Source: Marinibacterium profundimaris (GTDB lineage: Bacteria; Pseudomonadota; Alphaproteobacteria; Rhodobacterales; Rhodobacteraceae). From it: 64,000 nucleotides of DNA. The notes beneath the pieces were generated by a model that did no database searches, was not told the DNA's origin, and saw only the letters and a list, made by a program, of their open reading frames with translations. Shown here in pieces: positions 37,401 to 46,379 of this stretch (the stretch's first letter is position 1; each line of letters begins with the position of its first letter). The position numbers and the translations under genes are program-made. Location of the stretch: assembly GCF_002210095.1 (NCBI RefSeq), contig NZ_AQQR01000014.1, positions 1 to 64,000 of the forward strand, read 5' to 3'.

Positions 37401-37472
37401 GTCGAAACCCCGCTGGTGCCTGTGCCCGTGGCGCGAACCATAGACCGTGCGCCGCCGCGAGGGCAAGGCGCC

Positions 37473-38486
37473 TCAGGCGTCCGAGACACCGGCCTCGGCG
37501 AAGCTTGCCATGCCCGAATGGCAGGCCAGCGCGCCCTTGAGCACGGTGATCGCCAGTGCCGCGCCCGAGCCTTCGCCCAGCCGCAGGCCCAGCGACAGCA
37601 GCGCGGGCTTGCCCAGCCGGTCGAGCAGGGCGCGATGCGCGGCCTCGGCGCTCTGGTGACCGGCGACGGTGTGATCCAGCGCGCCTGCCTGGGTTTCCGC
37701 CAGGGTGGCCGCGGCGGCACAGCAGATGAACCCGTCCAGCAGCACCGGGATGCGATGCGCCCGCGCCGCGGCGATGGCGCCGGCCATGGCCGCCACCTCG
37801 CGCCCGCCGAGCGAGGCCAGCACCTCGATCCCGTCCGTCACCGGGCCATGCCGCGCCACGCCCTCGGCCACGACCGCCGTCTTGACCGACAGGGCCGTGT
37901 CGTCCACGCCGGTGCCGCGCCCGGTCCAGTCTCCCGCCGCGCCGCCGTAAAGCGCCATGGCGATCGCCGCGGCCGAGGTGGTATTGCCGATGCCCATCTC
38001 GCCGACGACAAGCAGGTCCGAGGCCGGGTCCACGGCCACCCATCCGGTGGCCAGCGCCGCGACGCAGTCGGCCTCGGACATCGCGGGGCCTGCGGTGAAA
38101 TCCGCCGTCGGCCGGTCCAGATCCAGCGCGTGCACGTCCATGCGCGCGCCGGCCTCGCGGGCAAGCTGGTTGATGGCCGCGCCGCCAGCGTCGAAATTTG
38201 CGACCATCTGGGCCGTCACCTCTGCCGGAAAGGCCGAAACGCCGCGCGCCGCCACGCCGTGATTGCCGGCAAAGACGATGACCTGCGGCGCGGTGATCCG
38301 AGGCCGCGGGTCTGCGCGCCAGCCGGCGTACCAGATCGACAGATCCTCGAGCCGGCCAAGCGCCCCCGGCGGCTTCGTCAGCTGGCCGTTGCGCTCTTCG
38401 GCGGCGGTGCGGGCCGCCGTGTCGGGGCCGGGCGCCGCGGCAAGCAGCGCGCGGAATTCGTCGAGCGTCGTGAAGGGAGCCGTCAT
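37473..38486 (-). CDS. cobT: Nicotinate-nucleotide-dimethylbenzimidazole phosphoribosyltransferase
   Basis: CobT activates dimethylbenzimidazole to alpha-ribazole-phosphate with nicotinate mononucleotide, in B12 nucleotide-loop assembly. The 337-residue protein shows [56 protein letters not shown] and [16 protein letters not shown], all family motifs; [12 protein letters not shown] is near the C-terminus with the catalytic Glu. CobT is divergent from CobS with 84 bases between the starts. It uses the product of BluB (21.7 kb). Confidence 0.95.
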   Translation of the reverse strand: MTAPFTTLDEFRALLAAAPGPDTAARTAAEERNGQLTKPPGALGRLEDLSIWYAGWRADPRPRITAPQVIVFAGNHGVAARGVSAFPAEVTAQMVANFDAGGAAINQLAREAGARMDVHALDLDRPTADFTAGPAMSEADCVAALATGWVAVDPASDLLVVGEMGIGNTTSAAAIAMALYGGAAGDWTGRGTGVDDTALSVKTAVVAEGVARHGPVTDGIEVLASLGGREVAAMAGAIAAARAHRIPVLLDGFICCAAAATLAETQAGALDHTVAGHQSAEAAHRALLDRLGKPALLSLGLRLGEGSGAALAITVLKGALACHSGMASFAEAGVSDA

Positions 38487-38570
38487 CTTGGACCTCGTTG
38501 CATTGGCCGGGTGGGAGGTGTTTAACGCGCCAAGCCCGCGCCACAACCCCCGAGAGGCCCTGCGACGCCC

Positions 38571-39323
38571 ATGCGCCCCTTCGCCCCCCTGCTCGACCTT
38601 GGTGTCGCCTTCGCGCTGCTGACCCGCCTGCCCCTGCCCCGTCTGCCCGACGCGGCCTTTGCGGCGCAGGCGCGGGCGGTCTGGGCGTTTCCGCTGGTGG
38701 GGCTGTGCACCGGGGCGCTGGCGGGCGGCGCGGGGCTGCTGGCGCTGGCGGCGGGGCTGCCGGCGGGAGTGGCCGCGGGGCTGGTGCTGGCGGTGCAGGT
38801 GATCGTGACCGGCGCGATGCACGAAGACGGGCTGGCCGACGCGGCCGACGGGCTGTGGGGCGGGTTCACGCCCGAGCGGCGGCTGGAGATCATGCGCGAC
38901 AGCCGGATCGGCAGCTACGGGGTGCTGGCGCTGATCCTGTCGCTGGGGCTGCGCTGGCAGGCGGTGGCGGTGCTGCTGCCGCATGGGGCCTGGCCGGTGA
39001 TCCTGGCGGCGGTCGGATCGCGCGCGATGATGCCGGCGCTGATGCGGGCGCTGCCCCATGCGCGGGCCGACGGGTTGTCGAAGGGCGTCGGGCGGCCGGG
39101 CGGCGGCGCGGTGCTGCTGGGCGCGGCCCTGGCGCTGGGACTTGGGCTGGCGCTTGGCGGGGCGGTGGCGCTGCCCGTGCTGGTCGCCGGTGGCGTGATG
39201 GCGGTGCTGGCCGGGGCGCTGGCACGGGCGCGGATCGGCGGCCAGACCGGCGATATCCTCGGGGCCACGCAGCAGCTGGCCGAGATCGCCATGCTGCTGG
39301 TCTGCATCGCGCAGCTCTCCTGA
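38571..39323 (+). CDS. cobS: Adenosylcobinamide-GDP ribazoletransferase (cobalamin synthase)
   Basis: CobS joins alpha-ribazole to adenosylcobinamide-GDP, the last step of B12 synthesis, in the inner membrane. The 250-residue, multi-helix protein has [36 protein letters not shown] (the acidic metal-binding motif [10 protein letters not shown]) and [24 protein letters not shown] precedes ATG 38571. It is divergent from CobT and followed by a strong terminator. Confidence 0.95.
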   Translation: MRPFAPLLDLGVAFALLTRLPLPRLPDAAFAAQARAVWAFPLVGLCTGALAGGAGLLALAAGLPAGVAAGLVLAVQVIVTGAMHEDGLADAADGLWGGFTPERRLEIMRDSRIGSYGVLALILSLGLRWQAVAVLLPHGAWPVILAAVGSRAMMPALMRALPHARADGLSKGVGRPGGGAVLLGAALALGLGLALGGAVALPVLVAGGVMAVLAGALARARIGGQTGDILGATQQLAEIAMLLVCIAQLS

Positions 39324-39345
39324 CGGCCAGGCGCCCCTCAAAAGG

Positions 39346-39379
39346 AAAAGGGCCGCGCCTTGCGGCGCGGCCCTTTTTT
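39346..39379. terminator. Bidirectional intrinsic terminator between cobS and carD
   Basis: GGGCCGCGCC (39350-39359) and GGCGCGGCCC (39364-39373) form a perfect 10-bp stem with a TTGC loop, followed by six T (39374-39379). Four A precede the stem, so it can also act on the minus strand for carD. Confidence 0.85.
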
Positions 39380-39417
39380 CGGAATTTCCTGGCCCGGCGA
39401 ACCGGACCGGACAGGTC

Positions 39418-39933
39418 TCAGGCCGCAGCGGCGCGCGACATCAGCACATCGTCCACCTTCTTGGCGGCGGCGACTTCGTCACTGCCGGAGACGGCGGCGA
39501 CTTCGCGGGTCAGACGCTCAAGCGCGGCTTCGTAGAGCTGACGCTCGGAGTAGCTCTGCTCGCGCTGGTCGTCGGTGCGGTGCAGGTCGCGAACCACCTC
39601 GGCGATCGAGATCAGGTCGCCCGAGTTGATTTTCTGTTCGTATTCCTGAGCCCGGCGAGACCACATGGCCCGCTTCACCTTGGCCTTGCCCTTGAGCGTG
39701 GTCATGGCCTTGGAGATCACGTCGGGCGAGCTGAGCGAGCGCATCCCGATTTCGGTTGCCTTGGCGGTGGGCACCCGCAGGGTCATCTTGTCCTTCTCGA
39801 AGGAAATCACGAAAAGCTCCAGCTTGAGGCCGGCGACTTCCTGCTCCTCGATCGACATGATCTGGCCCACGCCATGGGCCGGGTATACCACGTAATCGTT
39901 GGGGCGGAATTCAAGCTTCTTCGATTTACTCAT
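39418..39933 (-). CDS. carD: CarD-family RNA-polymerase-binding transcription regulator
   Basis: CarD-family proteins bind the RNA polymerase beta subunit and upstream promoter DNA, and stabilise open complexes at rRNA and other promoters. The 171-residue product has the RNAP-interaction domain at the start ([20 protein letters not shown] then [19 protein letters not shown]) and a helical DNA-binding C-terminal half ([31 protein letters not shown]). Length is typical. AAGGAAGACTTGA precedes ATG 39933. It is the last gene of the minus-strand cluster. Confidence 0.93.
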   Translation of the reverse strand: MSKSKKLEFRPNDYVVYPAHGVGQIMSIEEQEVAGLKLELFVISFEKDKMTLRVPTAKATEIGMRSLSSPDVISKAMTTLKGKAKVKRAMWSRRAQEYEQKINSGDLISIAEVVRDLHRTDDQREQSYSERQLYEAALERLTREVAAVSGSDEVAAAKKVDDVLMSRAAAA

Positions 39934-40248
39934 TCAAGTCTTCCTTGCTTGACGGCCGGAGCAGGCGACAAATATCCGCAGGCCGGGCATCGATCACGTC
40001 CCGTCCAGCGGTTCAGAAGATGGATATTCAGCCGTCCATGAGTGGCAGCAAGATGAGGACAGCTCCGGCCGTAGGCTTCGTTGAGCAGTTCTTGTACCAC
40101 AAAATAAGCCCCCGGGAAAGCGGAGGCAGGGTGGATTTGATCAAACCACCGACATCGCAGTGCGAATTCCATGCTGAATCCGCAATATGAGGCCGCCTTT
40201 CAGGGTCACGTCCCCGGGCCGGCGGGGGGCCCCTGGCGAATCAGACGG
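39934..40248. other. Spacer between carD and ferredoxin genes
   Basis: No gene is supported in these 315 bases. It should hold the carD leader and promoter. Nothing else is recognised. Confidence 0.5.
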
Positions 40249-40587
40249 TCAGCCGCCCTCGCCCGGGGCTTCGGAAAAGTACTTCTCCAGCTTGCCGGTT
40301 TCACCGTCGCGTTCCTCGGCCTCGGGCAGCGGATCCTTCTTGGTGATGATCACCGGCCAAAGCTCGGAATACTTGCGGTTGAACTCCACCCACTTCTCCA
40401 TGTCCGGCTCGGTGTCCGGGCGGATCGCGTCGGCGGGGCATTCCGGTTCGCAGACGCCGCAGTCGATGCATTCGTCAGGATGGATCACCAGCATGTTCTC
40501 GCCCTCGTAGAAGCAGTCCACGGGGCACACCTCGACGCAGTCGGTGTATTTGCAGGCAATGCAATTGTCGTTGACGATGTATGTCAT
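40249..40587 (-). CDS. fdxA: Seven-iron (3Fe-4S/4Fe-4S) ferredoxin
   Basis: The 112-residue electron carrier has the first cluster motif [17 protein letters not shown] (Cys9 to Cys25) and the second [16 protein letters not shown] (Cys40 to Cys50). The first cluster's CxxC lacks one of the four regular Cys positions, as in 7Fe ferredoxins with a 3Fe-4S centre. A C-terminal extension of ~50 residues is typical of the FdxA family. It follows the S4 gene by 112 bases. Confidence 0.93.
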   Translation of the reverse strand: MTYIVNDNCIACKYTDCVEVCPVDCFYEGENMLVIHPDECIDCGVCEPECPADAIRPDTEPDMEKWVEFNRKYSELWPVIITKKDPLPEAEERDGETGKLEKYFSEAPGEGG

Positions 40588-40699
40588 TTGGCTTCGGCTT
40601 CCGTATCGGCTGACGATCCGTAGCTAGAACGGTTTCAACAGGGGTTCAAGGCGATGCGGCCCAGAAAGACAACGGGAAGGACGATCGACCTGCGATGGC

Positions 40700-41065
40700 C
40701 TAATCTTCGGAACCTGCGTCCTTCAGAGCGTCGATTGCACGACGATTTCGTTTGGTGGGCCGGGCGCCGACACGTTCGGGTGCGGGCTCCGGTTCGGGGG
40801 TGAGATCCTCGTAGAGGGCCTGGGCCTCGGTCGCGGGGCCACGGCGGGTGCCCAGCGCCACGATGCGCACGACCCGGATCTGCCGGCCCTGCGGGAAGGT
40901 CAGCACGTCCCCGGGCGCGACGGCGTGAGAGGTCTTGGCCACGCGCGTGCCGTTCACACGCACATGGCCCTCGGTGACCTGTTTCGCGGCCAGGCTGCGG
41001 GTCTTGAAGAACCGCGCCTGCCACAGCCACTTGTCGACGCGCAGCTTGGGTGCAGGGTCGCTCAT
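40700..41065 (-). CDS. S4-domain RNA-binding protein (Hsp15/HslR-like)
   Basis: The 121-residue product carries an S4 RNA-binding domain at residues ~8-55 (RVDKWLWQARFFKTRSLAAK then VTEGHVRVNGTRVAK) and a basic tail (PTKRNRRAIDAL). It resembles Hsp15, which rescues stalled 50S subunits. It lies 18 bases after the Suv3-like helicase, so the pair is probably one transcript, coupling RNA unwinding to ribosome work. Confidence 0.88.
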   Translation of the reverse strand: MSDPAPKLRVDKWLWQARFFKTRSLAAKQVTEGHVRVNGTRVAKTSHAVAPGDVLTFPQGRQIRVVRIVALGTRRGPATEAQALYEDLTPEPEPAPERVGARPTKRNRRAIDALKDAGSED

Positions 41066-41083
41066 GCGCCTCCCTGCCCCGGA

Positions 41084-44000
41084 TCAGCTGTCCGACTTGT
41101 CGTCGCGCAGGCCCATGAGGGCCGCCGCGAAGGGGTTGTCGGGATCGATCTTCTTCTCCTGGCGGGGAGGACGCGAGGAATAGGTCTTGGCGCCCTTCTG
41201 CTGGTCGCGCGGGCCGCCCTTGCCACGGGGCTTGCCGCCACTGCCGGCGCCACCGCCCTCGCGGCGCGGCTTGCCGCCGCCCTTGCGGCCCTGCGGACGG
41301 CCTTCGCCACCGCCGCCACCACGGGCCTCGCGGCCCTTGCCGCGGTGTCCCTGATGGGCGGGACGCTGGCGGTTCCAGGTGAAGGTGTAGAACACCTCCA
41401 TTTCCGGCTCCGCCGGTTCGGTCAGCGCGGCCTGGTCGGCGGCCGCATCCGCGGCCTCCTCGGCCAGGACGGGCGCCCCATCGGGTTCGGCCGTCTCCGC
41501 CGCAGGCTCCGGCACCTCGGGGGCCACCGGCTCGGTCACGGGCATGTCGGGCACCGGCGCCTCGTCCACCGGACGGGGCTCTTCCACGGCGACGCCGGGC
41601 TCCACCGGGGCGGCCTCGGCCGCCGGCGCGTCCTCGGCGGGAACTTCGGGGGCCGGCTGCGCCCCGGGTTCCAGCCCCTCGGCGGCGGCCTCGGCCTCTG
41701 CCTCGGGCGTGGCGGGCACCGGGCGCGCCTTGGCGCGTTCGCCCTTCTCGGCCCGGTAGCCCAGGCCTTCCATCAGCCCGGCGAATTGTTCCAGCGTCAT
41801 GCCGGTGATCGACAGCATGTCGGCCTTGGCCTCGAACCCGCCGCGGCTGTCCTCGGACCGCAGCATGTCGGCCAGACGTTCCAGCATGTCGATGCGGATC
41901 GCCCGCTCGCCCGCCTCGCGGTAGCCGGACATGGCGTGATAGCCCTCGGGCGCGTCCTTCATCGCGGGGACCGTCACCAGACCCGGCGGCGGCGCCTCGG
42001 GGAATTCGCTCAGCCCCGAGGACAGCCCCCAGAGCACCAGCCGCAGCCGTGTCGGCGCGGGCTTCAGCAACAGCGGCATGAAGATCGTGAACTGGCCAAA
42101 GCGGATCCCGTGCTTGCGCAGCAGCGAGCGCGCGTCCTGGTCCAGCTCCTTGACCTCCTGCGCGACGGCGGCGCGGGGGATGATGCCCAGGTTCTCGACC
42201 ATGCGGAAGGCAAAGCCCCGGGCCAGCCCGGTCAGCGCCTCGTCCTTCTGCATGTTCACCAGCGGCTCGAACAGCGCGGCGACCTTGCGGTCGATGAAAT
42301 GCTGCAACCGGCGCTGCACCTTTGCCGCAACGTCCGGCCCGGCCGCGTCATCGACGAAGACCTCGACCTGCGGCTTCAGCGGCTCGGCCCCGGCGGTCAG
42401 CTTGCCGACCGCAGAATCCCCCCACATCAACCCGCCCTGTTCGGTAAAGTCGATCTCGGTATCCGGCGCATTGTAGAACCGGTCCGCCCGCAGGTGGAAA
42501 TGCGGCGCCAGCGCCTGCAGCGAGGCCGCCTTCAGCGTCTTCGCCTCCGGCCCCTGGGCTGCCTTGTCCGGCGCAAACCGGAACCCCTCGAGACGGCCGA
42601 CGAATTCGCCCTCGACCGTCACTTCCCCCTTGTCGTTCACTTCGGCCAAAAGGGCCTCCTTCTGTTTGAGCCGCCGCAACAACACTGATGTGCGCCGGTC
42701 CACAAATCTCTGGGTCAGGCGCTCGTGCAGGGCGTCGGACACCCTGTCTTCTACCGCGCGCGATTCCTCGCGCCAATGACTTTCATCCTCGACCCATCCG
42801 TTCCGCTGGGCCACGTAGGTCCAGGTGCGGATATAGGCCAGCCGCTTCGACAATGTGTCGATATCGCCATCGGTACGATCGATGCGCCGGATCTGACGGG
42901 CCATGAAATCATGGGGTACAGCGCCCCGTTCGTGCAGATGTCCAAAGATAACTTCCAGCAGCGCAGCATGTTCCGCGTGACTGATCCCGCGGAAATCCGG
43001 GATGCGGCAGACATCCCACAACAGCCGCACCGAAGCGCCGTCGCTGGCCCGCGCCGCCACTTCGGCCACGCGCGAGAGCATTTTCAGCGCCTGCAGGTCA
43101 TCCGATTCGCGGGCCCGGAGCAGCGTCTCGCCCTCGGGTGATTCCTCCAGCGAGGCGATCAGCCGCTCGACCGTGCCGAAGTTCAGCGCCGCGTTGCGCC
43201 AGTTCAGCTTCTTCAGCGGCGTAAAGCGGTGATCCATGATCGCCTGCGCCACGCCCTCGTCCAGAGGCCGCGCCTCGCCGGTGACGCCGAAGGTGCCGTT
43301 GCGCATGCCGCGCCCCGCGCGGCCGGCGATCTGCGCCAGCTCGTTCGGGGCCAGCGGACGCATGCGCCGCCCGTCGAACTTCGTCACGGACGAAAACGCC
43401 ACGTGGTCGATATCAAGGTTCAGCCCCATGCCGATCGCATCGGTGGCCACGAGGTAATCGACCTCGCCATTCTGATACAGCGCCACCTGCGCGTTGCGGG
43501 TCCGGGGGCTCAGCGCGCCCATGACCACGGCGGCCCCGCCCTTCTGGCGGCGGATCAGCTCGGCGATGGCATAGACGTTGTCGACCGAAAACCCGACGAT
43601 GGCCGAACGCGGCGGCATGCGCGAGATCTTCTTGGCGCCTGTATAGAGCAGCTCGCTCATGCGGTCGCGGTAGAGAAAGGTCGCCTCGGGCACCAGCTCG
43701 CGGATCGGGCCGCGCATCGTGTCCGAGCCCAGAAAGATCGTCTCGTTCAGCCCGCGCGCGCGCAGCAGCCGGTCGGTGAAGACATGGCCGCGCTCGGGAT
43801 CGGCGCAAAGCTGAATCTCGTCCACGGCGAGGAAATCGACGCCCATGCCCTCGGGCATCGCCTCGACGGTGCAGACCCAGTACTGGGTGCGCGGCGGCAC
43901 GATGCGTTCCTCGCCGGTGACCAGTGCCACGACCGAGGGGCCGCGCAGCTCCACGATGCGGTCATAGACCTCGCGGGCCAGCAATCTGAGAGGAAGTCCG

Positions 44001-44104
44001 ATAACGCCCGTGCGGTGCCCGAGCATGCGCTCGATGGCATAGGTCGTCTTGCCTGTATTGGTCGGGCCAAGCACGGCCACGACCCGGGATGACCCGGTCA
44101 TCAT
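41084..44104 (-). CDS. Suv3-like DEAD/DExH RNA helicase with long low-complexity tail
   Basis: The 1006-residue product matches the mitochondrial Suv3 type of helicase: Walker A VVAVLGPTNTGKTTYAIERM (GPTNTGKT, ~13-20), DEVH-like FLAVDEIQLCADPERGHVFT, and motif VI QIAGRAGRGMRNGTFGV. About 650 residues carry helicase and Suv3-type C-terminal domains. The remaining ~250 residues are Pro/Ala/Glu-rich then Gly/Arg/Lys-rich (GGGEGRPQGRKGGGKPR), as in RNA-binding tails. Suv3 enzymes unwind RNA in RNA decay; the bacterial role is less known. It is first in a cluster with S4, ferredoxin and CarD. Confidence 0.88.
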   Translation of the reverse strand: MMTGSSRVVAVLGPTNTGKTTYAIERMLGHRTGVIGLPLRLLAREVYDRIVELRGPSVVALVTGEERIVPPRTQYWVCTVEAMPEGMGVDFLAVDEIQLCADPERGHVFTDRLLRARGLNETIFLGSDTMRGPIRELVPEATFLYRDRMSELLYTGAKKISRMPPRSAIVGFSVDNVYAIAELIRRQKGGAAVVMGALSPRTRNAQVALYQNGEVDYLVATDAIGMGLNLDIDHVAFSSVTKFDGRRMRPLAPNELAQIAGRAGRGMRNGTFGVTGEARPLDEGVAQAIMDHRFTPLKKLNWRNAALNFGTVERLIASLEESPEGETLLRARESDDLQALKMLSRVAEVAARASDGASVRLLWDVCRIPDFRGISHAEHAALLEVIFGHLHERGAVPHDFMARQIRRIDRTDGDIDTLSKRLAYIRTWTYVAQRNGWVEDESHWREESRAVEDRVSDALHERLTQRFVDRRTSVLLRRLKQKEALLAEVNDKGEVTVEGEFVGRLEGFRFAPDKAAQGPEAKTLKAASLQALAPHFHLRADRFYNAPDTEIDFTEQGGLMWGDSAVGKLTAGAEPLKPQVEVFVDDAAGPDVAAKVQRRLQHFIDRKVAALFEPLVNMQKDEALTGLARGFAFRMVENLGIIPRAAVAQEVKELDQDARSLLRKHGIRFGQFTIFMPLLLKPAPTRLRLVLWGLSSGLSEFPEAPPPGLVTVPAMKDAPEGYHAMSGYREAGERAIRIDMLERLADMLRSEDSRGGFEAKADMLSITGMTLEQFAGLMEGLGYRAEKGERAKARPVPATPEAEAEAAAEGLEPGAQPAPEVPAEDAPAAEAAPVEPGVAVEEPRPVDEAPVPDMPVTEPVAPEVPEPAAETAEPDGAPVLAEEAADAAADQAALTEPAEPEMEVFYTFTWNRQRPAHQGHRGKGREARGGGGGEGRPQGRKGGGKPRREGGGAGSGGKPRGKGGPRDQQKGAKTYSSRPPRQEKKIDPDNPFAAALMGLRDDKSDS

Positions 44105-44127
44105 GTGTCTCCGCTGGGCGGGGTAGT

Positions 44128-44889
44128 TCAGAGTGTCTGGCCTTCGACGCCAGTGCGGAGCCGGTCCAGGGCGTCGGTTACGTCCTCGAAGTGGGGATGT
44201 ATAGCCTTGGCGCGTAGATAGGCCTCATAGGCGCGCTTTTCATCCCCGAATGTCTCCAGGATCGTACCCAGGCCGAAGATCGCACGATAATTGTTAGGAT
44301 TGAGCGCCAGGGCGCGCTCCAGGTCGGCGACGGCCGGACCGTAAAGATCGGCATGGAAATAGGCGGTGGCGCGGGCATGCCAGCCCTCGGCGAAGTCCGG
44401 GGCGTGATCGGTCAGCGCGGTGAAATGTTCGATCGCGGCCTGCAGGTCCTGTTGCTCCATCGCCTCGCGGCCCCGGCGGAACAGCAGGTCCATCGCTGCC
44501 GAGCCGCTCTTGCGCCAGAGCGCCTGCAGCTCGCGCTCGATCCGGATGGCCTCGCCCGCGTCGGCTTCGGCCAGGCGATCAAGCAGCGTGGCCTCGTCCA
44601 CGCCGGGGTCCAGCACGACATCCTCGCCGCCCTCCTCCCCGGGCGCGGGGCCCAGATCCATCTGCGGCAGCTCGTCCTCGGGCAGGACATCGGGCGCCTG
44701 CGCCTGGGCGGGCAGGACACCCGTCCGGACCACATCCCCTTCCTGCGCCGACGCGGCCGCCGGCACCGAGATCAGCGAGACAGCCGCCGACCCGAAAAAG
44801 AACGGCCCCGCCAGGAGCGGCGCCACGATCAGCGCCGGCATGGCAATTACCGTGGCGGCACCTTTGAGTCTGGAGTTGATAGGTCTCAT
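44128..44889 (-). CDS. Exported or membrane-anchored TPR protein
   Basis: The 253-residue product has an N-terminal hydrophobic segment (MPALIVAPLLAGPFFFG) with a basic start, then an acidic/Pro linker and tetratricopeptide repeats from ~135 (LQAAIEHFTALTDHAPDFAE; YGPAVADLERALALNPNNYR; YEAYLRAKAIHPHFEDV). TPRs mediate protein contacts; partner unknown. The start is kept at 44889; an ATG farther in would shorten the anchor. 23 bases separate it from the helicase gene, so they may be co-transcribed. Confidence 0.78.
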   Translation of the reverse strand: MRPINSRLKGAATVIAMPALIVAPLLAGPFFFGSAAVSLISVPAAASAQEGDVVRTGVLPAQAQAPDVLPEDELPQMDLGPAPGEEGGEDVVLDPGVDEATLLDRLAEADAGEAIRIERELQALWRKSGSAAMDLLFRRGREAMEQQDLQAAIEHFTALTDHAPDFAEGWHARATAYFHADLYGPAVADLERALALNPNNYRAIFGLGTILETFGDEKRAYEAYLRAKAIHPHFEDVTDALDRLRTGVEGQTL

Positions 44890-44962
44890 AACGTATTCGA
44901 GTGTAACCTAGCAGACCCGGATTACCAGACACGGCTGCGTCAAATTTCAGGGACCGTTGATC

Positions 44963-45253
44963 ATGAGCGAATATCTCCAGGACATGTTGGAAGAGCTGAA
45001 ACCGCGCCTCGAAGAGGCAAGCTTCGACGGCACCGCCAAGATTTCCGTGCCCGGGGAAGGCGCCATCGTCTTCACCTCCGAGACCGCCGAGATCTCGGAT
45101 GCCGACAGCGATGTGACCATGACGGCCGACGCCGACACGTTCCGCGCGATCTTCAACAAGGAACTCGACCCGACGGCGGCCTTCATGTCCGGCCGGCTGA
45201 CGATCGACGGCGACATGGGCATGGCGATGCAGCTGGCGCAGGTCCTCGCCTGA
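44963..45253 (+). CDS. SCP2 sterol-binding domain protein
   Basis: The 96-residue product is a single SCP2-like domain (DGTAKISVPGEGAIVFTSET, then DSDVTMTADADTFRAIFNKE and LTIDGDMGMAMQLAQVLA), with lipid-binding folds. The ATG at 44963 is favoured over an upstream TTG (44957). Its TGA overlaps the next start (ATG 45253), so the protein is translationally coupled to the alpha/beta hydrolase; a shared lipid substrate is plausible but unproved. Confidence 0.85.
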   Translation: MSEYLQDMLEELKPRLEEASFDGTAKISVPGEGAIVFTSETAEISDADSDVTMTADADTFRAIFNKELDPTAAFMSGRLTIDGDMGMAMQLAQVLA

Positions 45254-46221
45254 TGGATCTTCAGGCGGCGCCGCTCTTCGAGGACATCGCCCCGGGGCCG
45301 GAGAGCGGTGCCGCCTGGTGGCTGCGGGCCAGCGACGGGGTGCGGCTGCGCGTCGCGACCTGGCCGCTGGACGACGCGCGCGGGACGGTCCTGCTGTTTC
45401 CCGGGCGCACCGAATATGTCGAGAAATACGGGCTGGCGGCCGCCGATTTCGCCGCGCGCGGCTACGCGACGCTGGCGGTGGACTGGCGCGGCCAGGGCCT
45501 GGCCGACCGCCTGGTGCCCGACCCGCGTGTCGGCCATGTCGAGGCGTTCTCGGATTACCAGCGCGACGCCGAGGCCGCGCTCGTGCTGGCCGCCGAGCTT
45601 GACCTGCCCCGGCCCTGGCACCTTCTGGGCCATTCCATGGGCGGCGCCATCGGCCTCGCGGCGGTGATGGAGGGGCTGCCGGTGGCGTCGTGTTCCTTCA
45701 CCGGGCCGATGTGGGGGATCTCTCTGGCGCCGGTGATCCGCCAGATCGGCTGGACACTGGCAAATGTCGCGCCGCGCGTGGGCTTCGGTCACCGGCTGCC
45801 GCCCTCGACCAGCTACGAGAACTACGTGACCCGGCATCCGTTCGAGAACAACGTGCTGACCACCGATCCCGGGATGTACGACATGATGCGCGCCCAGATC
45901 GCGGCGCATCCCGATCTCGCGCTTGGCGGGCCGACGCTGACCTGGCTGCGCGAGGCGCTGAAGGTGACGGCGATGATGGCGCCGCGCGGCTCTCCGGACC
46001 TGCCCTGCCTGACGATCCTGGGCGGGCTGGAGCGCATCATCGACGTGGACCGCGTCCACCACCGCATGGCGGCCTGGCCCAGGGGCGAGCTGGTCGTGAT
46101 CCCCGGCGCCGAGCACGAGGTGATGATGGAGGGGCCGGAGATCCGAAAGCAAATCTTCGACCGGCTGGTGGCGCATTACGACGCGGCGGCAGTACAGGAG
46201 ACGGCCGCGCAGAGCGCGTGA
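45253..46221 (+). CDS. Alpha/beta hydrolase, lysophospholipase/PldB-like
   Basis: The 322-residue product is an alpha/beta hydrolase of the serine lipase type. The nucleophile sits in LLGHSMGGAIGLAA (GHSMGG), an acid in IIDVDRVHHRM and the His in PGAEHEVMMEG. VLLFPGRTEYVEKYGLAAAD then LAVDWRGQGLADR fits the monoacylglycerol-lipase/PldB branch. It overlaps the SCP2 gene. A flanking inverted repeat follows the stop at 46225-46300. Confidence 0.85.
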   Translation: MDLQAAPLFEDIAPGPESGAAWWLRASDGVRLRVATWPLDDARGTVLLFPGRTEYVEKYGLAAADFAARGYATLAVDWRGQGLADRLVPDPRVGHVEAFSDYQRDAEAALVLAAELDLPRPWHLLGHSMGGAIGLAAVMEGLPVASCSFTGPMWGISLAPVIRQIGWTLANVAPRVGFGHRLPPSTSYENYVTRHPFENNVLTTDPGMYDMMRAQIAAHPDLALGGPTLTWLREALKVTAMMAPRGSPDLPCLTILGGLERIIDVDRVHHRMAAWPRGELVVIPGAEHEVMMEGPEIRKQIFDRLVAHYDAAAVQETAAQSA

Positions 46222-46224
46222 GTC

Positions 46225-46300
46225 CCTGTCTTCAGGGGGCGCTGCCCCCGTCCGCCCATGGCGGACTCCCCCGGAGGTATTTTGCCAAGGTGAAGACAGG
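46225..46300. repeat. Composite 3'-end repeat with flanking inverted repeat (copy 4)
   Basis: CCTGTCTTC (46225-46233) and GAAGACAGG (46292-46300) are perfect inverted arms around nested hairpins (GGGGGC/GCCCCC and GTCCGCC/GGCGGAC) and GGAGGTATTTTGCCAAGG (46273-46290). It begins four bases after the hydrolase stop. The nested hairpin block is almost identical to that at 48981-49018, after another gene stop, so this is a mobile-like or spreading 3'-end element. Confidence 0.7.
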
Positions 46301-46379
46301 ACGTGGCGCTTCGTTCATGAGGTGTGTCGCGGGATGTGAAGGCTCTGGACCGGGGCGGCGGGCGCGCTAGGCTTGGATC

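Noticed and set aside
40925-42688. A long plus-strand frame opposite the Suv3-like helicase
   Set aside because: Composition is Gly/Leu/Arg-rich shadow sequence; the helicase motifs lie on the other strand.
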